From: Halobacterium salinarum DSM 3754
GTDB lineage: Archaea > Halobacteriota > Halobacteria > Halobacteriales > Halobacteriaceae
Length of the DNA stretch: 64,000 bases
Assembly: GCF_008124605.1 (NCBI RefSeq)
Contig: NZ_VRYN01000004.1
Location: 29,151 to 93,150, forward strand
Reading direction: 5' to 3'
Part shown: positions 1 to 11,159 of the stretch, one piece after another
Position numbering within the stretch: the stretch's first letter is position 1
Layout of the letters: every line of letters begins with the position of its first letter
Program-made: the position numbers and the translations under genes
The notes under the pieces: generated by a model
The model's database searches: none
Told to the model about the DNA's origin: nothing
Seen by the model: the letters and a program-made list of their open reading frames with translations, nothing else

Positions 1-720
1 CACGGTCGCGTTCAGTCCGTCGCCGTACTCGTCGACGAGGAACGCTTCGCTTTCGTCTTCGCCGTCGCCCGGCAGCAACAGCGTCGTGTTCCCGAACCCG
101 AGTCGGAGGACGACGCTGTTCTCGTTGCGGTCGCCGCCCGCGAGGTGGCGGCGCGGCGGCGCGAGCACTTCGATGTCGACGCCGGCCATCGGAATCGGGT
201 CGCCGGCGCGCGTCTCGTACAGGGGCACGTCGTGGGCTTCGACGGCGTCGAGGTAGTTGTCGTAGGTCTGGGATGACGCCGTGATGCCGGGGTCGTAGAC
301 GGCACCGACGCCCTCGCTCTCGGTCTCGAAGTGTTCGATGACCGCGGCGTGGCCGCCGATGTGGTCGGCGTCGGCGTGACTCGTCACGAGGTAGTCGAGG
401 CGCTCCACGCCCCGGGCGTCGAGGTACGCGAGGACGTCCTCGCCGTCGTCGCGCCAGTCCCCCGAGTCCACGAGCATCGTCTCGCCCGTCGGACCCTCGA
501 CGAAGACACTCGACCCCTGGCCGACGTCGAGAAAGTGGACAGACAGCGTGCCGTTCGGTGAGTCGACGGTTGGCTGGCTCCCCGACGCGGACTGGGAATC
601 GGGCGGTGCGTCGGTCTGCTCGCTCGGCGCGACGGCCCCGTCGCTGACCGCGCCCGTACACCCCGCGAGGGCGACGAGGGCGACCACACCGAGAACGACG
701 ATGACTCGACGCCGGTCCAT
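1..720 (-). CDS. MBL-fold hydrolase lipoprotein, ComEC-like, 3' end cut off
   Basis: The gene runs off the left edge, so only the first 240 codons are present. It starts at ATG 720. The N-terminus is a lipoprotein signal: three Arg, a hydrophobic stretch, then LVALAGC with the lipobox Cys at residue 21, followed by a Ser/Asp/Pro-rich linker. From about residue 60 a metallo-beta-lactamase fold begins (VHFLDVGQGSS). The metal-binding motif HADADH is at residues 115-120. This matches the secreted MBL domain found alone or at the C-terminus of ComEC/Rec2 proteins. In haloarchaea it is usually annotated as a ComEC-family competence or lipoprotein hydrolase. The substrate is unknown. It probably acts outside the membrane, anchored by lipid. 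It is divergent from leuA. Confidence 0.85.
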   Translation of the reverse strand, partial: MDRRRVIVVLGVVALVALAGCTGAVSDGAVAPSEQTDAPPDSQSASGSQPTVDSPNGTLSVHFLDVGQGSSVFVEGPTGETMLVDSGDWRDDGEDVLAYLDARGVERLDYLVTSHADADHIGGHAAVIEHFETESEGVGAVYDPGITASSQTYDNYLDAVEAHDVPLYETRAGDPIPMAGVDIEVLAPPRRHLAGGDRNENSVVLRLGFGNTTLLLPGDGEDESEAFLVDEYGDGLNATV

Positions 721-885
721 GTGTTATCCCAACACTCCCCGCGCGAATAGGTGTTCTGGGCGCACTCGCGTCCGATTCTCGGGCGAGCAGGCCGCAGTCG
801 CGGCACCAACGAGAGGGCGCGTCCTTTGGCAACGTCTGCCAGCGGGGGAAGACGTAAGTGCAACCGCGGACTGGGGAGTGATACG

Positions 886-2107
<1,222 letters not shown>

Positions 2108-2140
2108 CGCCGGCCGGCAAGCCTTGCGCCACCAGTCACA

Positions 2141-2148
2141 TCTATACG
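2141..2148 (+). promoter_or_regulatory. Putative TATA box for ilv leader
   Basis: TCTATACG is centred about 29 bases before the leader ATG at 2174, which is the usual spacing for an almost leaderless haloarchaeal transcript. It lies in the gap between leuA and ilvB, so the ilvB operon can have its own promoter. No transcript data are available to me. Confidence 0.4.
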
Positions 2149-2173
2149 TGGCCGCGCGATAGCGGAGTGTACG

Positions 2174-2251
2174 ATGCAGTCACACACCGCACGCTCGGCC
2201 GTTCTCGCGGGCAGCGGTGTGGCTGTCGGACTCGGTATTGTAGGGGCGTAA
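2174..2251 (+). CDS. Putative branched-chain-residue-rich leader peptide
   Basis: A 25-codon reading frame begins MQSHTARSAVLAG and ends GLGIVGA. Seven of its 25 residues are Val, Leu or Ile. The last ones are encoded by ATT-GTA, two codons normally avoided in this high-G+C genome. It starts a few bases after the start point predicted from the TATA box and stops (TAA 2249-2251) in the loop of a perfect hairpin. It lies 124 bases before ilvB. Position and composition suggest a leader peptide for translation-coupled attenuation of the ilvB operon. This is inference; hydrophobic short frames can occur by chance. Confidence 0.45.
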   Translation: MQSHTARSAVLAGSGVAVGLGIVGA

Positions 2252-2261
2252 GCTCCCCTAC
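2240..2261 (+). promoter_or_regulatory. Hairpin overlapping leader peptide stop codon
   Basis: GTAGGGG (2240-2246) pairs perfectly with CCCCTAC (2255-2261), leaving an 8-base loop that contains the TAA stop of the leader frame. The left arm includes the final Val codon. No long U run follows, so a simple bacterial-type terminator is not obvious; the hairpin could act by pausing RNA polymerase or by controlling access to the ilvB leader. Confidence 0.45.
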
Positions 2262-2375
2262 CTACACTTCTCACCGACCCGGCCGGTACCGAATTTCCAG
2301 ACCGACAGCCACCGCAGCATCCGCAATGACACACGCAGCAGACACCCGAGACACGACACGGACCGAGGGGTATCG

Positions 2376-4280
2376 ATGACAGACCACGGCGCAGTGCCGG
2401 AGTTCGACGACGCGGACGCGCCGGGTGAACCGACGCCCGACGCGGACGCGCCGACTCCCGAGGGGGAGACGGACGACGGCCGCGACCCGGAGCGGGAGAA
2501 CAGCACCGACGAGACGACGCAGACGTCGACCGGCGCTGACGCGGTCGTCGCCGCGCTCGAAGCAGCCGGTGCAGAGACGGTGTTCGGCGTGCAGGGCGGC
2601 GCTATCATGCCGGTCTACGACGCGCTGTACGACGCCGACGACGTGTCCCACGTGACGATGGCTCACGAGCAGGGGGCGGCCCACGCTGCGGACGCGTACG
2701 GCGCAGTCACGGGCGAGCCGGGCGTCTGCATGGCGACCTCGGGGCCCGGCGCGACGAACCTCGTGACCGGCATCGCGGACGCCGACATGGACTCCGAGCC
2801 GGTCGTCGCGCTCACCGGGCAGGTCCCTTCCGATTTGGTCGGCAACGACGCGTTCCAGGAGACGGACACGGTCGGCGTCACGACCCCCATCACGAAGTCC
2901 AACACGTTCGCGTCGAGCGCCGACGAGGTCGGCGAGGACGTGTCGACGGCGTTCGCGCTGGCGGCCAGCGGTCGACAGGGGCCGACCCTCGTCGACCTCC
3001 CGAAAGACGTGACGACCGATAAGACGGACGCCGAACCGACCGATAAGACGGACGCCGAACCGACCGAACCGACGGTTCCCGGCACCGTCTCGGTCCCTGA
3101 GCGAGCCGACGAGGCCGCAATCGACGCCGCCGCAGCTACCATCGCTGCCGCCGACCGACCCGTGATTCTCGCGGGCGGCGGCGTCGTGAAGGGCGACGCC
3201 ACCGACGAACTGCGGGCGTTCGCGAAAGACCACGAGATTCCGGTGGCGACGACGATGCCCGGCATCGGCGCGTTCCCGGAAGACCACGACCTCGCACTGG
3301 AGATGGCGGGGATGCACGGCACCGGGTACGCGAACATGGCGACGACGATGACCGACTGCCTGCTGGCGGTCGGCACCAGATTCGACGACCGGCTGACCGG
3401 CGGCGTCGACTCGTTCGCGCCGGAGGCGACCGTCGTCCACGTCGACATAGACCCGGCAGAGATTTCGAAGAACGTCGAGGCCGACCACCCGCTGGTCGGG
3501 GACGCCGGTACCGTCCTCGACCAACTGGCGGCAGCGATGGACGGCTCGCCGGACACGGACGAGTGGCTGGCGCAGTGCAGCGACTGGCAGACGGAGTACC
3601 CGATGGACTACGCGGTGCCCGCTGCCGAGACCGACGACGGCGCACCCGACGCGTCGGCGTTCCCCGACGACGAGCCGGTGAAACCGCAGTTCGTCGTCGA
3701 GGCCGTCGACGCCGCGACCGACGACGACACCGTCGTCACGACCGGCGTCGGCCAGCACCAGATGTGGGCCTGCCAGTACTGGACGTACACCGAACCCCGG
3801 ACGTGGGTGTCCAGCCACGGCCTCGGCGCGATGGGGTACGGGCTGCCCTCCGCCGTCGGCGCGCGGCTGGCGGCCGACGACGACCAGTCCGTCGTCTGCT
3901 TCGACGGCGACGGCTCGTTCCTGATGACGTGTCAGGAACTCGTCGTTGCGGCCCGCGAGAACCTCGACATCACGGTCTTCGTGCTGAACAACGAGGCCAT
4001 CGGGATGGTCAAGCAGTGGCAGGACGCCTTCTTCGACGGCCGGCGGATGGCCTCGGAGTACCCCTGGGTGCCGGAGTTCGACGCGCTCGCCGAGGCGTTC
4101 GGTGCCGACGGCTTCCGCATCGAGCGCTACGACGATGTCGCTGACACCGTCGAGGCGGCGCTCGCCACCGACGGGCCGGCGGTCGTGGACGTCTACATCG
4201 ACCCGACCGAGGAGGTCTACCCGATGGTCCCGTCTGGCGGCGACAACGGCCAGTTCGCGCTCTCGGAGGCCCACCTATGA
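2376..4280 (+). CDS. ilvB: Acetolactate synthase large (catalytic) subunit
   Basis: This thiamine-diphosphate enzyme performs the first common step of Val, Leu and Ile synthesis, condensing pyruvate with pyruvate or 2-oxobutyrate. It has 634 residues. About 50 N-terminal residues are a low-complexity acidic extension beyond the usual start. The Pyr domain carries the catalytic Glu at about residue 98 (AHEQGAAHAADAYG). A central FAD/Rossmann domain follows, then the ThDP-binding motif beginning FDGDGSF near residue 510 and ending with an Asn pair (VLNN). A perfect 24-base tandem duplication at 3014-3061 encodes TDKTDAEP twice in the linker between the first two domains. The stop overlaps the ilvN start, so the genes are translationally coupled. 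Confidence 0.97.
   Translation: MTDHGAVPEFDDADAPGEPTPDADAPTPEGETDDGRDPERENSTDETTQTSTGADAVVAALEAAGAETVFGVQGGAIMPVYDALYDADDVSHVTMAHEQGAAHAADAYGAVTGEPGVCMATSGPGATNLVTGIADADMDSEPVVALTGQVPSDLVGNDAFQETDTVGVTTPITKSNTFASSADEVGEDVSTAFALAASGRQGPTLVDLPKDVTTDKTDAEPTDKTDAEPTEPTVPGTVSVPERADEAAIDAAAATIAAADRPVILAGGGVVKGDATDELRAFAKDHEIPVATTMPGIGAFPEDHDLALEMAGMHGTGYANMATTMTDCLLAVGTRFDDRLTGGVDSFAPEATVVHVDIDPAEISKNVEADHPLVGDAGTVLDQLAAAMDGSPDTDEWLAQCSDWQTEYPMDYAVPAAETDDGAPDASAFPDDEPVKPQFVVEAVDAATDDDTVVTTGVGQHQMWACQYWTYTEPRTWVSSHGLGAMGYGLPSAVGARLAADDDQSVVCFDGDGSFLMTCQELVVAARENLDITVFVLNNEAIGMVKQWQDAFFDGRRMASEYPWVPEFDALAEAFGADGFRIERYDDVADTVEAALATDGPAVVDVYIDPTEEVYPMVPSGGDNGQFALSEAHL
3014..3061 (+). repeat. 24-bp perfect tandem duplication inside ilvB
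   Basis: The 24-base unit that begins gaccgataagacgg occurs twice head to tail (3014-3037 and 3038-3061), adding eight residues (TDKTDAEP) to an interdomain linker. It is in frame and should be tolerated. Replication slippage is the likely source. Confidence 0.9.
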
Positions 4281-4903
4281 GCGGCCGGAACGAACAGCGG
4301 GGGCTCCCGGGTCCCGCGCCCGAGGACCGCCAGCGGCCGCGGGGCCGGCGGACGGCCCAGGGCGTCCGCGTCGACCCGGAGGCGGAAGCCGAGCATCCGG
4401 CCCGGCGCACGGTCATCTCCGCGCTCGTCGAACACGAGCCGGGCGTGCTGGCACGGGTCTCCGGGCTGTTCAGCCGCCGGCAGTTCAACATCGAGTCGCT
4501 GACCGTGGCGGACACGCAGAACGACGACTGGGCGCGCATCACCGTCGTCGTGGAGGAGCCCGACCCGGGCATCGACCAGGTCGAGAAGCAGCTCGCGAAG
4601 GTCGTTCCCGTCATCCACGTCCGGGAACTCGAAGCCGACGCGCTCGCCCGCGAGCTCGTCGTCGTCAAAGTGGACGCCGACCGCCCGGAGGAGGTCCACG
4701 CAATCACCGAAATGTACGGCGGGACCACCCTCGACGCGGGGCCGCGGACGGTGACGGTCGAACTCACCGGTGACGAACAGAAAATCGACGACGCCATCGA
4801 CGCGTTCCGCCAGTTCGGCATCCGCGAGATCGCCCGCACCGGCCAGACGGCACTGGCCCGTGGCGAGACGAAAACAGCAGTCGTTCCAGACCACCTCAAA
4901 TGA
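4277..4903 (+). CDS. ilvN: Acetolactate synthase regulatory (small) subunit
   Basis: This is the regulatory partner of IlvB that confers valine feedback control. It has 208 residues: an N-terminal Arg/Pro-rich extension of about 40 residues, then an ACT domain from about residue 45 ([20 protein letters not shown]), and a C-terminal domain typical of small AHAS subunits. It overlaps ilvB by 4 bases (ATGA) and overlaps ilvC in the same way, which points to one operon. Confidence 0.95.
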   Translation: MSGRNEQRGLPGPAPEDRQRPRGRRTAQGVRVDPEAEAEHPARRTVISALVEHEPGVLARVSGLFSRRQFNIESLTVADTQNDDWARITVVVEEPDPGIDQVEKQLAKVVPVIHVRELEADALARELVVVKVDADRPEEVHAITEMYGGTTLDAGPRTVTVELTGDEQKIDDAIDAFRQFGIREIARTGQTALARGETKTAVVPDHLK

Positions 4904-5976
4904 CAGAGACAGACAGCAGTCCGAGCGGAGACGAGCAGTTCACGCAACCAGTGTACCACGAGTCCGACGCGGACCGACGACACGTCGACGACAAGACGGT
5001 CGCCGTCCTCGGCTACGGCAGTCAGGGGCACGCGCACGCCCAGAACCTCGCCGACAGCGACGTCGACGTGGTCGTCGGCCTGCGGGAGACCTCCGACTCC
5101 CGGAGGGCGGCCGAAGCCGACGGGCTGCGCGTAGCGACCCCAGTCGAGGCAGCCAGCGAGGCCGACGTCGTCTCCGTGCTCGTGCCGGACACCGTTCAGC
5201 CGGACGTGTTCGACGCCATCGAGCCCGAACTCGACGCGGGCGACACGCTCCAGTTCGCCCATGGCTTCAACGTCCACTACGGCCAGATCGAGCCGCCGGA
5301 GCGCGTCGACGTGACGATGATTGCGCCGAAGTCTCCCGGCCACCTCGTCCGCCGGAACTACGAGGCCGGTGAGGGCACGCCCGCGCTGCTGGCGGTCTAC
5401 CAGAACGCCACCGGCGAGGCGCGGCAGGAGGCCCTGGCGTACGCGGACGCCATCGGCTGTGCGCGGGCTGGTGTCGTGGAGACGACGTTCCGGGAGGAGA
5501 CCGAAACCGACCTGTTCGGCGAGCAGGCCGTGCTCTGTGGCGGCGTCGCCGAACTCACGAAGGCGGGCTACGAGACGCTCGTGGACGCCGGGTACAGCCC
5601 CGAGATGGCGTACTTCGAGTGCCTGAACGAACTCAAACTCATCGTGGACCTGATGTACGAGGGCGGTATCGGCGCGATGTGGGATTCGGTCTCCGACACG
5701 GCCGAGTACGGCGGGCTGACGCGCGGTGAGGCTGTCGTCGACGAGTCCGTCCGCGAGAACATGGAAGAAGTTCTGGAGGAGGTCCAGAACGGCGCGTTCG
5801 CGACCGAGTGGGTCGCCGAGAACCAGGCCGGCCGGCCGTCGTACAAGCAGCGCCGCAAAGCCGAGCAGGAACACGACATCGAGGACGTCGGGGAGCGACT
5901 CCGCAGCCTGTTCGCGTGGGCCGACGAGACCGCGTCCGAGGCCGAGCGGGAGCCGGAGGTGTCCGCCGATGACTGA
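4900..5976 (+). CDS. ilvC: Ketol-acid reductoisomerase (NADP+)
   Basis: IlvC isomerises and reduces acetolactate or acetohydroxybutyrate. The product has 358 residues. The Rossmann motif [13 protein letters not shown] is near residue 39. The knotted helical domain has the metal-binding signatures [10 protein letters not shown] and [13 protein letters not shown], followed by the EWVAEN motif. The length fits a class I enzyme with a short acidic tail. It starts at the ATGA overlap with ilvN and its stop overlaps the next small gene. Confidence 0.97.
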   Translation: MTETDSSPSGDEQFTQPVYHESDADRRHVDDKTVAVLGYGSQGHAHAQNLADSDVDVVVGLRETSDSRRAAEADGLRVATPVEAASEADVVSVLVPDTVQPDVFDAIEPELDAGDTLQFAHGFNVHYGQIEPPERVDVTMIAPKSPGHLVRRNYEAGEGTPALLAVYQNATGEARQEALAYADAIGCARAGVVETTFREETETDLFGEQAVLCGGVAELTKAGYETLVDAGYSPEMAYFECLNELKLIVDLMYEGGIGAMWDSVSDTAEYGGLTRGEAVVDESVRENMEEVLEEVQNGAFATEWVAENQAGRPSYKQRRKAEQEHDIEDVGERLRSLFAWADETASEAEREPEVSADD

Positions 5977-6271
5977 GCGCACGATGCGGTCGGTCAGCCA
6001 GCGCAACCCCGTCGACCCCGACCACGCCGTCGGCACGGTGTTCCGACGCGGGCCGGCGGTCGTCGCGGACGGCGGCGAGCGCGGCGTGGCCGCGGCCCAG
6101 CGCCCCGACGGCGGCGCGGACGCCGAAGACGGCGGCGACGGTGAGGACAGCCAGAAGATGAAGGACGTCGACCAGACGCCGCCGGACGAGGACGCGAGCG
6201 CGAACCGCGTCTGGGAGCGCGGCGGCGAATCGGCCCCGGACGGGGACGACAACTCCGTAAACGATGAGTGA
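5969..6271 (+). CDS. Small acidic protein between ilvC and leuC
   Basis: This 100-residue frame starts at ATG 5969, overlapping the end of ilvC, and ends inside the start of leuC at 6271. That packing makes it a genuine operon member. The N-terminal third ([23 protein letters not shown]) looks folded; the rest is a Gly/Asp/Glu-rich, probably disordered tail. There is no signal peptide, membrane segment or known catalytic motif. I do not recognise a characterised family. The position suggests a role linked to ketol-acid reductoisomerase or the isopropylmalate isomerase, but that is only context. Confidence 0.75.
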   Translation: MTERTMRSVSQRNPVDPDHAVGTVFRRGPAVVADGGERGVAAAQRPDGGADAEDGGDGEDSQKMKDVDQTPPDEDASANRVWERGGESAPDGDDNSVNDE

Positions 6272-7688
6272 CGGCACGCTGTACGACCACGTCTGGGACC
6301 GCCACGCGGTCACCGAGCTGCCGACGGGCCAGACGCAACTGTTCGTCGGCCTCCACCTCGTCCACGAGGTGACGAGCCCGCAGGCGTTCGGGATGCTGGC
6401 GGAGCGCGGGCTGGACGTGGCGTACCCGGAGCGGACCCACGCGACCGTCGACCACATCGTCCCGACCGCCGACCAGTCCCGGCCGTACAGCGACGACGCC
6501 GCCGAGGAGATGATGGCGGAACTGGAGGCGAACGTCGGCGAGGCCGGCATCGACTTCGACGACCCGACGACGGGTCGGCAGGGCATCGTTCACGTGGTCG
6601 GCCCGGAGCAGGGGCTGACCCAGCCCGGGATGACCATCGTCTGCGGTGACTCCCACACGGCCACCCACGGCGCGTTCGGCGCGCTGGCGTTCGGTATCGG
6701 CACCTCCCAGATTCGGGACGTGCTGGCGACTGGCTGCGTCGCGATGGAGAAGAAACAGGTCCGCCGCATCGAGGTCACCGGCGAACTGGGCGACGGCGTC
6801 ACGCCGAAGGACGTTATCCTGACCGTCATCCGGAAGCTCGGCACGGACGGCGGCGTCGGCTACGTCTACGAGTACGGCGGCGAGGCCGTCGAGGCGATGG
6901 ACATGGCGGGCCGGATGAGCATCTGCAACATGAGCATCGAGGGCGGCGCTCGCGCGGGATACGTGAACCCAGACGGGACCACCTACGAGTACCTGCGGGG
7001 CCGCGACGCAGTCCCCCAGGGCGACGCCTTCGACGAACTGCGGGCGTACTGGGAGTCCGTCGCCAGCGACCCGAACGCCGAGTACGACGATGTTGTCACC
7101 GTCGACGGCAACGCCCTCGAACCGGTCGTGACCTGGGGGACGACGCCGGGGCAGGGCGTCGGCATCTCGGAGGAGATTCCGGCCCCCGAGGACCTCCCGG
7201 CGGACAAACGGGAGACCGCCCGCAGTGCCCAGAAACACATGGGCGTCGAACCGGGCGACACGATGGCGGGCTACCCAATCGACGTGGCGTTCCTCGGGAG
7301 TTGTACGAACGCCCGGCTGCCGGACCTCCGCGAGGCCGCCGCTGTCGTGCGGGGCCGCGAGGTCCACGACGACGTCCGGGCGATGGTCGTTCCCGGCAGC
7401 CAGCGCGTGAAGGCCGCCGCCGAAGCGGAGGGTCTCGACGAGGTGTTCACCGAGGCGGGCTTCGACTGGCGGGGCGCGGGCTGCTCGATGTGCCTCGGCA
7501 TGAACGAGGACCAGCTGGTCGGCGACGAGCGCTGCGCGTCCTCGTCGAACCGCAACTTCGTCGGCCGACAGGGCTCGAAGGACGGCCGGACGGTCCTGAT
7601 GAGTCCGCCGATGGTCGCCGCAGCGGCCGTCGAGGGGGAAGTAACCGACGTGCGCGAACTGGAGGCGGTCAGGGAGGTGCGAGCGTGA
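6264..7688 (+). CDS. leuC: 3-isopropylmalate dehydratase large subunit
   Basis: LeuC is the aconitase-family, [4Fe-4S] catalytic subunit of isopropylmalate isomerase; it may also serve the citramalate route. It has 474 residues. Motifs seen are YDHVWDRH at the N-terminus, [20 protein letters not shown], the first cluster Cys in [10 protein letters not shown], and the remaining two in GCSMCLGMN, followed by [12 protein letters not shown]. It overlaps the preceding small gene by 8 bases and leuD by 4 bases (GTGA). Confidence 0.97.
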   Translation: MSDGTLYDHVWDRHAVTELPTGQTQLFVGLHLVHEVTSPQAFGMLAERGLDVAYPERTHATVDHIVPTADQSRPYSDDAAEEMMAELEANVGEAGIDFDDPTTGRQGIVHVVGPEQGLTQPGMTIVCGDSHTATHGAFGALAFGIGTSQIRDVLATGCVAMEKKQVRRIEVTGELGDGVTPKDVILTVIRKLGTDGGVGYVYEYGGEAVEAMDMAGRMSICNMSIEGGARAGYVNPDGTTYEYLRGRDAVPQGDAFDELRAYWESVASDPNAEYDDVVTVDGNALEPVVTWGTTPGQGVGISEEIPAPEDLPADKRETARSAQKHMGVEPGDTMAGYPIDVAFLGSCTNARLPDLREAAAVVRGREVHDDVRAMVVPGSQRVKAAAEAEGLDEVFTEAGFDWRGAGCSMCLGMNEDQLVGDERCASSSNRNFVGRQGSKDGRTVLMSPPMVAAAAVEGEVTDVRELEAVREVRA

Positions 7689-8365
7689 GCCCGAACGCCG
7701 GGGGTGACGCGACGAGCAGCTCCGGTCCGGCTGATACGGTCCGCCGAGTCACCGGCACGGGCGTTCCAGTCCGGGGGAACGACGTGGACACGGACGAAAT
7801 CATCCCGGCGCGCTTCCTCAAGGTCGTCACGTTCGACGGCCTCGGGCAGTTCGCGTTCTTCGACGAGCGATTCGATAGCGCGACTCCGGAGGAGTCGCGA
7901 GACGGCGGAGCCGTCGGAGCAGACGAGCCACTGGACCACCCGTTCAACGAGGAGCGCTTCCAGGGGGCGTCCGTGCTCGCCGTGAACGCGAACTTCGGCT
8001 GTGGCTCGTCCCGCGAGCACGCGCCGCAGGCGCTGATGCGGTGGGGCATCGACGCCGTCGTCGGCGAGTCGTTCGCCGAGATTTTCGCGGGGAACTGCCT
8101 CGCGCTCGGTATCCCGACGGTGACGGCCTCACAGGAAGATATCGAAGCCCTACAGGACTACGTCGACGAGCACCCCGACGCCGAAATCGAGGTAGACGTC
8201 GCCGCCGAGGAGGTCCGCTACGGCGAAACCACCATCGAGGCGTCGGTCGACGACGCCCAGCGCCGCGCGCTCGTCGACGGCGTCTGGGACACCACCGCGC
8301 TGATGGCCGCGAACGCCGACAGCGTCGAAGCGACCGCTGCCAGCCTCCCCTACACCGATGACTGA
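7685..8365 (+). CDS. leuD: 3-isopropylmalate dehydratase small subunit
   Basis: LeuD supplies the swivelling, substrate-specifying domain of isopropylmalate isomerase. I place the start at GTG 7685, overlapping the leuC stop, which gives 226 residues with a short low-complexity N-terminus. Motifs are [15 protein letters not shown] near residue 33 and [15 protein letters not shown] near residue 102, both diagnostic. The stop overlaps leuB by 8 bases. Confidence 0.95.
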   Translation: MSPNAGGDATSSSGPADTVRRVTGTGVPVRGNDVDTDEIIPARFLKVVTFDGLGQFAFFDERFDSATPEESRDGGAVGADEPLDHPFNEERFQGASVLAVNANFGCGSSREHAPQALMRWGIDAVVGESFAEIFAGNCLALGIPTVTASQEDIEALQDYVDEHPDAEIEVDVAAEEVRYGETTIEASVDDAQRRALVDGVWDTTALMAANADSVEATAASLPYTDD

Positions 8366-9326
8366 GGAGATTGCGGTCGTCCCCGGGGACGGCATCGGTC
8401 GCGAGGTAACGCCGGTCGCCGTCGACGTGCTGGACGCCGTCGGCGACTTCGAGTTCGTCCACGCCGAGGCGGGCGACGAGGTCGCCGGCGAGCAGGGGAC
8501 GCCGCTCCCGGCGGAGACTCGGGAGGCGGTCGAGACGGCGGACGCGACGCTGTTCGGCGCGGCGGGCGAGACGGCCGCGGACGTCATCCTCCCGCTGCGC
8601 GCGGCCGTCGACTCCTTCGTGAACGTCCGGCCCGCGCGGACGTACCCCGGCGTGGACGCGGTCCAGCCGGAGACGGACCTCGTCTTCCTCCGGGAGAACA
8701 CGGAGGGCGTCTACGCTGGCCACGAGGCCGAACTCGCGGACGGCGTGACGACCTGCACGCGCGTCGTCACCGAGGACGCGAGCCGACGGCTCGCCGAGTA
8801 CGCCTGCGAGTACGCGCCAGAGGGCTTCACGGTCGCCCACAAGGCGAACGTGATGCGCGTGACGGACGGCCTGTTCCGGGACACGGTCGAGAGCGTCGCG
8901 GCCGAGCACGGCGTCGAGACGGAGGCGGCGCTGATGGACGCGCTGGCGATGCACCTCGTGGAGAATCCGGCGGACTACGACGTAGTCGTCTGCCCGAATC
9001 TCGCCGGCGACGTGCTCTCGGACCTCGCCGCGGGTCTGGTGGGCGGCCTCGGCCTGCTGCCGTCCGCGAACATCGGCCCGGAGCGCGGCGTCTTCGAGCC
9101 TGTCCACGGCACCGCGCCGGACATCGCGGGCGACGCCGTCGCGAACCCGGCGGCCGCCGTGCTGTCGGCGGCGATGCTCTTGGAGTTCCTCGGCCACGAC
9201 GCCGCGGGTGAGCGCGTCCGCAGCGCGGTCGAGGACGTACTGGAAGACGGGCCGACGACGCCCGACCTCGGCGGCGAGGCGACGACCCGCGAGGTCGGCG
9301 ACGCCATACTGGAGGTGGTCCGATGA
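8358..9326 (+). CDS. leuB: 3-isopropylmalate dehydrogenase
   Basis: LeuB oxidatively decarboxylates 3-isopropylmalate with NAD+. The product has 322 residues and belongs to the isocitrate/isopropylmalate dehydrogenase family: N-terminal [11 protein letters not shown], substrate-binding Arg region [27 protein letters not shown], the catalytic Lys in AHKANVMR, metal-binding Asp residues in NLAGDVLSD, and HGTAPDIAG near the C-terminus. It overlaps leuD. Confidence 0.96.
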   Translation: MTEEIAVVPGDGIGREVTPVAVDVLDAVGDFEFVHAEAGDEVAGEQGTPLPAETREAVETADATLFGAAGETAADVILPLRAAVDSFVNVRPARTYPGVDAVQPETDLVFLRENTEGVYAGHEAELADGVTTCTRVVTEDASRRLAEYACEYAPEGFTVAHKANVMRVTDGLFRDTVESVAAEHGVETEAALMDALAMHLVENPADYDVVVCPNLAGDVLSDLAAGLVGGLGLLPSANIGPERGVFEPVHGTAPDIAGDAVANPAAAVLSAAMLLEFLGHDAAGERVRSAVEDVLEDGPTTPDLGGEATTREVGDAILEVVR

Positions 9327-9362
9327 CGGGGCGCTCGCTGGCAGCGACTGCGCGGTCCGCGA

Positions 9363-9370
9363 CATTTACC
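9363..9370 (+). promoter_or_regulatory. Putative TATA box for ilvD
   Basis: CATTTACC lies about 27 bases before ATG 9394, in the 67-base gap after leuB. The spacing suits a leaderless start, so ilvD can be transcribed separately from the leu genes. Confidence 0.4.
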
Positions 9371-9393
9371 GCTGCGCGGTGCGAGGTGGCACC

Positions 9394-11106
9394 ATGACCG
9401 GACAGAAGGACCCGGACCTTCCGAGCGCGGACGTGACCGAGGGGCCCGAGCGCGCCCCGCACCGCGCGATGTTCCGCGCGATGGGCTACGACGACGCCGA
9501 CTTCTCCTCGCCGATGGTCGGCGTCGCGAACCCCGCCGCGGACATCACGCCCTGTAACGTCCACCTCGACGACGTGGCCGAGTCGGCCGTCGACGGCGTC
9601 GAGGCCGGCGACGGGATGCCAATCGAGTTCGGCACAATCACCATCTCGGACGCCATCTCGATGGGGACCGAGGGGATGCGGGCCTCCCTCGTCTCCCGAG
9701 AGGTCATCGCGGACTCTGTCGAACTGGTGGCGTTCGGTGAGCGCATGGACGCGCTCGTCACAGTCGCGGGCTGCGACAAGAACCTCCCCGGGATGATGAT
9801 GGCCGCCATCCGCACCGACCTCCCGTCGGTGTTCCTCTACGGCGGCTCCATCATGCCCGGCGAACACGACGGCCGCGAGATAACCGTCCAGAACGTCTTC
9901 GAGGGCGTCGGAGCCGTCGCCTCCGGGGACATGACCGAGGACGAACTCGAGTCGATGGAGCGCGACGCCTGCCCCGGCGCGGGCGCTTGCGGCGGGATGT
10001 TCACCGCGAACACGATGGCGTCCATCTCGGAAGCCATCGGACTCGCACCGCTCGGCTCCGCGAGCCCGCCCGCAGAGAGCAATGGCCGGTACGATGTCGC
10101 CGAGCGCGCCGGCCGTCTCGCGGCGGAGTGCGTCCGCGAGGACCGCCGACCTTCGGATATCCTCACCAGAGAGAGCTTCGAGAACGCCATCGCCGTCCAG
10201 GTCGCGCTCGGCGGCTCGACGAACGCCGTGTTGCACCTGCTCGCGCTCGCCGCCGAGGCGGGCGTCGACCTCGACGTGGAGGACTTCAACGACATCAGCG
10301 ACCGCACCCCGAAGATTGCGAACCTCCAGCCCGGCGGCACGCGCGTCATGAACGACCTCCACGAGGTCGGCGGCGTTCCGGTCGTCCTCGCGCGCCTGCT
10401 CGACGCCGGCCTGATTCACGGCGACGCGATGACCGTGACCGGCCGCACTATCGCCGAGGAACTCGAACACCTCGGTGAAGACGGCAGCGTGGACGGTGAC
10501 GTGGACTTCCTCCGCCCGGTCGACGACCCGTTCCACGAGACCGGCGCAATCACCGTCCTCACCGGGAATCTCGCGCCAGACGGCGCAGTTCTCAAAGTCA
10601 CCGGCAAAGATGAGACCCAGCACACCGGCCCGGCCCGCGTCTTCGAATCCGAAGAGGACGCCATGGCGTACGTCCAGGAGGGCCACATCGAGTCCGGCGA
10701 CGTCATCGCCATCCGGAACGAGGGCCCGAGGGGCGGCCCCGGGATGCGCGAGATGCTCGGAGTCACTGCCGCCGTCGTCGGCCAAGGCCACGAGGACGAC
10801 GTCGCGCTGCTGACCGACGGCCGGTTCTCGGGTGCCACTCGCGGCCCCATGGTCGGCCACGTCGCGCCCGAAGCCGCGGTCGGCGGCCCGATCGCGCTCC
10901 TCGAAGACGGCGACGAAGTGACCGTCGACGTCCCCAACCGAGAGCTCTCAGTGGCAGTCCCCGACGACGAGCTCGCGGCCCGCCGCGAGGACTGGAGCGA
11001 ACCCGACCCCCGTTACGACGCCGGCGTCCTCCGGAAGTACGGCGACCTCTTCGCCTCGGCCGCCGACGGTGCGGTCACCGACCCCGGCGCGAAACGCGAC
11101 CCCTGA
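9394..11106 (+). CDS. ilvD: Dihydroxy-acid dehydratase
   Basis: IlvD dehydrates 2,3-dihydroxy acids to 2-oxo acids, the last common step of Val and Ile synthesis. It has 570 residues. The Fe-S Cys motifs are VGVANPAADITPCN (residues 42-55), VTVAGCDKNLPGMM, and ACPGAGACGGMFTANTM. C-terminal motifs include GRFSGATRGPMVGHV. The open frame extends upstream into leuB, but ATG 9394 sits downstream of a TATA box and gives the expected family N-terminus. Confidence 0.97.
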   Translation: MTGQKDPDLPSADVTEGPERAPHRAMFRAMGYDDADFSSPMVGVANPAADITPCNVHLDDVAESAVDGVEAGDGMPIEFGTITISDAISMGTEGMRASLVSREVIADSVELVAFGERMDALVTVAGCDKNLPGMMMAAIRTDLPSVFLYGGSIMPGEHDGREITVQNVFEGVGAVASGDMTEDELESMERDACPGAGACGGMFTANTMASISEAIGLAPLGSASPPAESNGRYDVAERAGRLAAECVREDRRPSDILTRESFENAIAVQVALGGSTNAVLHLLALAAEAGVDLDVEDFNDISDRTPKIANLQPGGTRVMNDLHEVGGVPVVLARLLDAGLIHGDAMTVTGRTIAEELEHLGEDGSVDGDVDFLRPVDDPFHETGAITVLTGNLAPDGAVLKVTGKDETQHTGPARVFESEEDAMAYVQEGHIESGDVIAIRNEGPRGGPGMREMLGVTAAVVGQGHEDDVALLTDGRFSGATRGPMVGHVAPEAAVGGPIALLEDGDEVTVDVPNRELSVAVPDDELAARREDWSEPDPRYDAGVLRKYGDLFASAADGAVTDPGAKRDP

Positions 11107-11159
11107 CCCGGTGAAAACCACCTAGCACTTTTTTCAAGCTGCTGTGAGTACCTCCAGAT

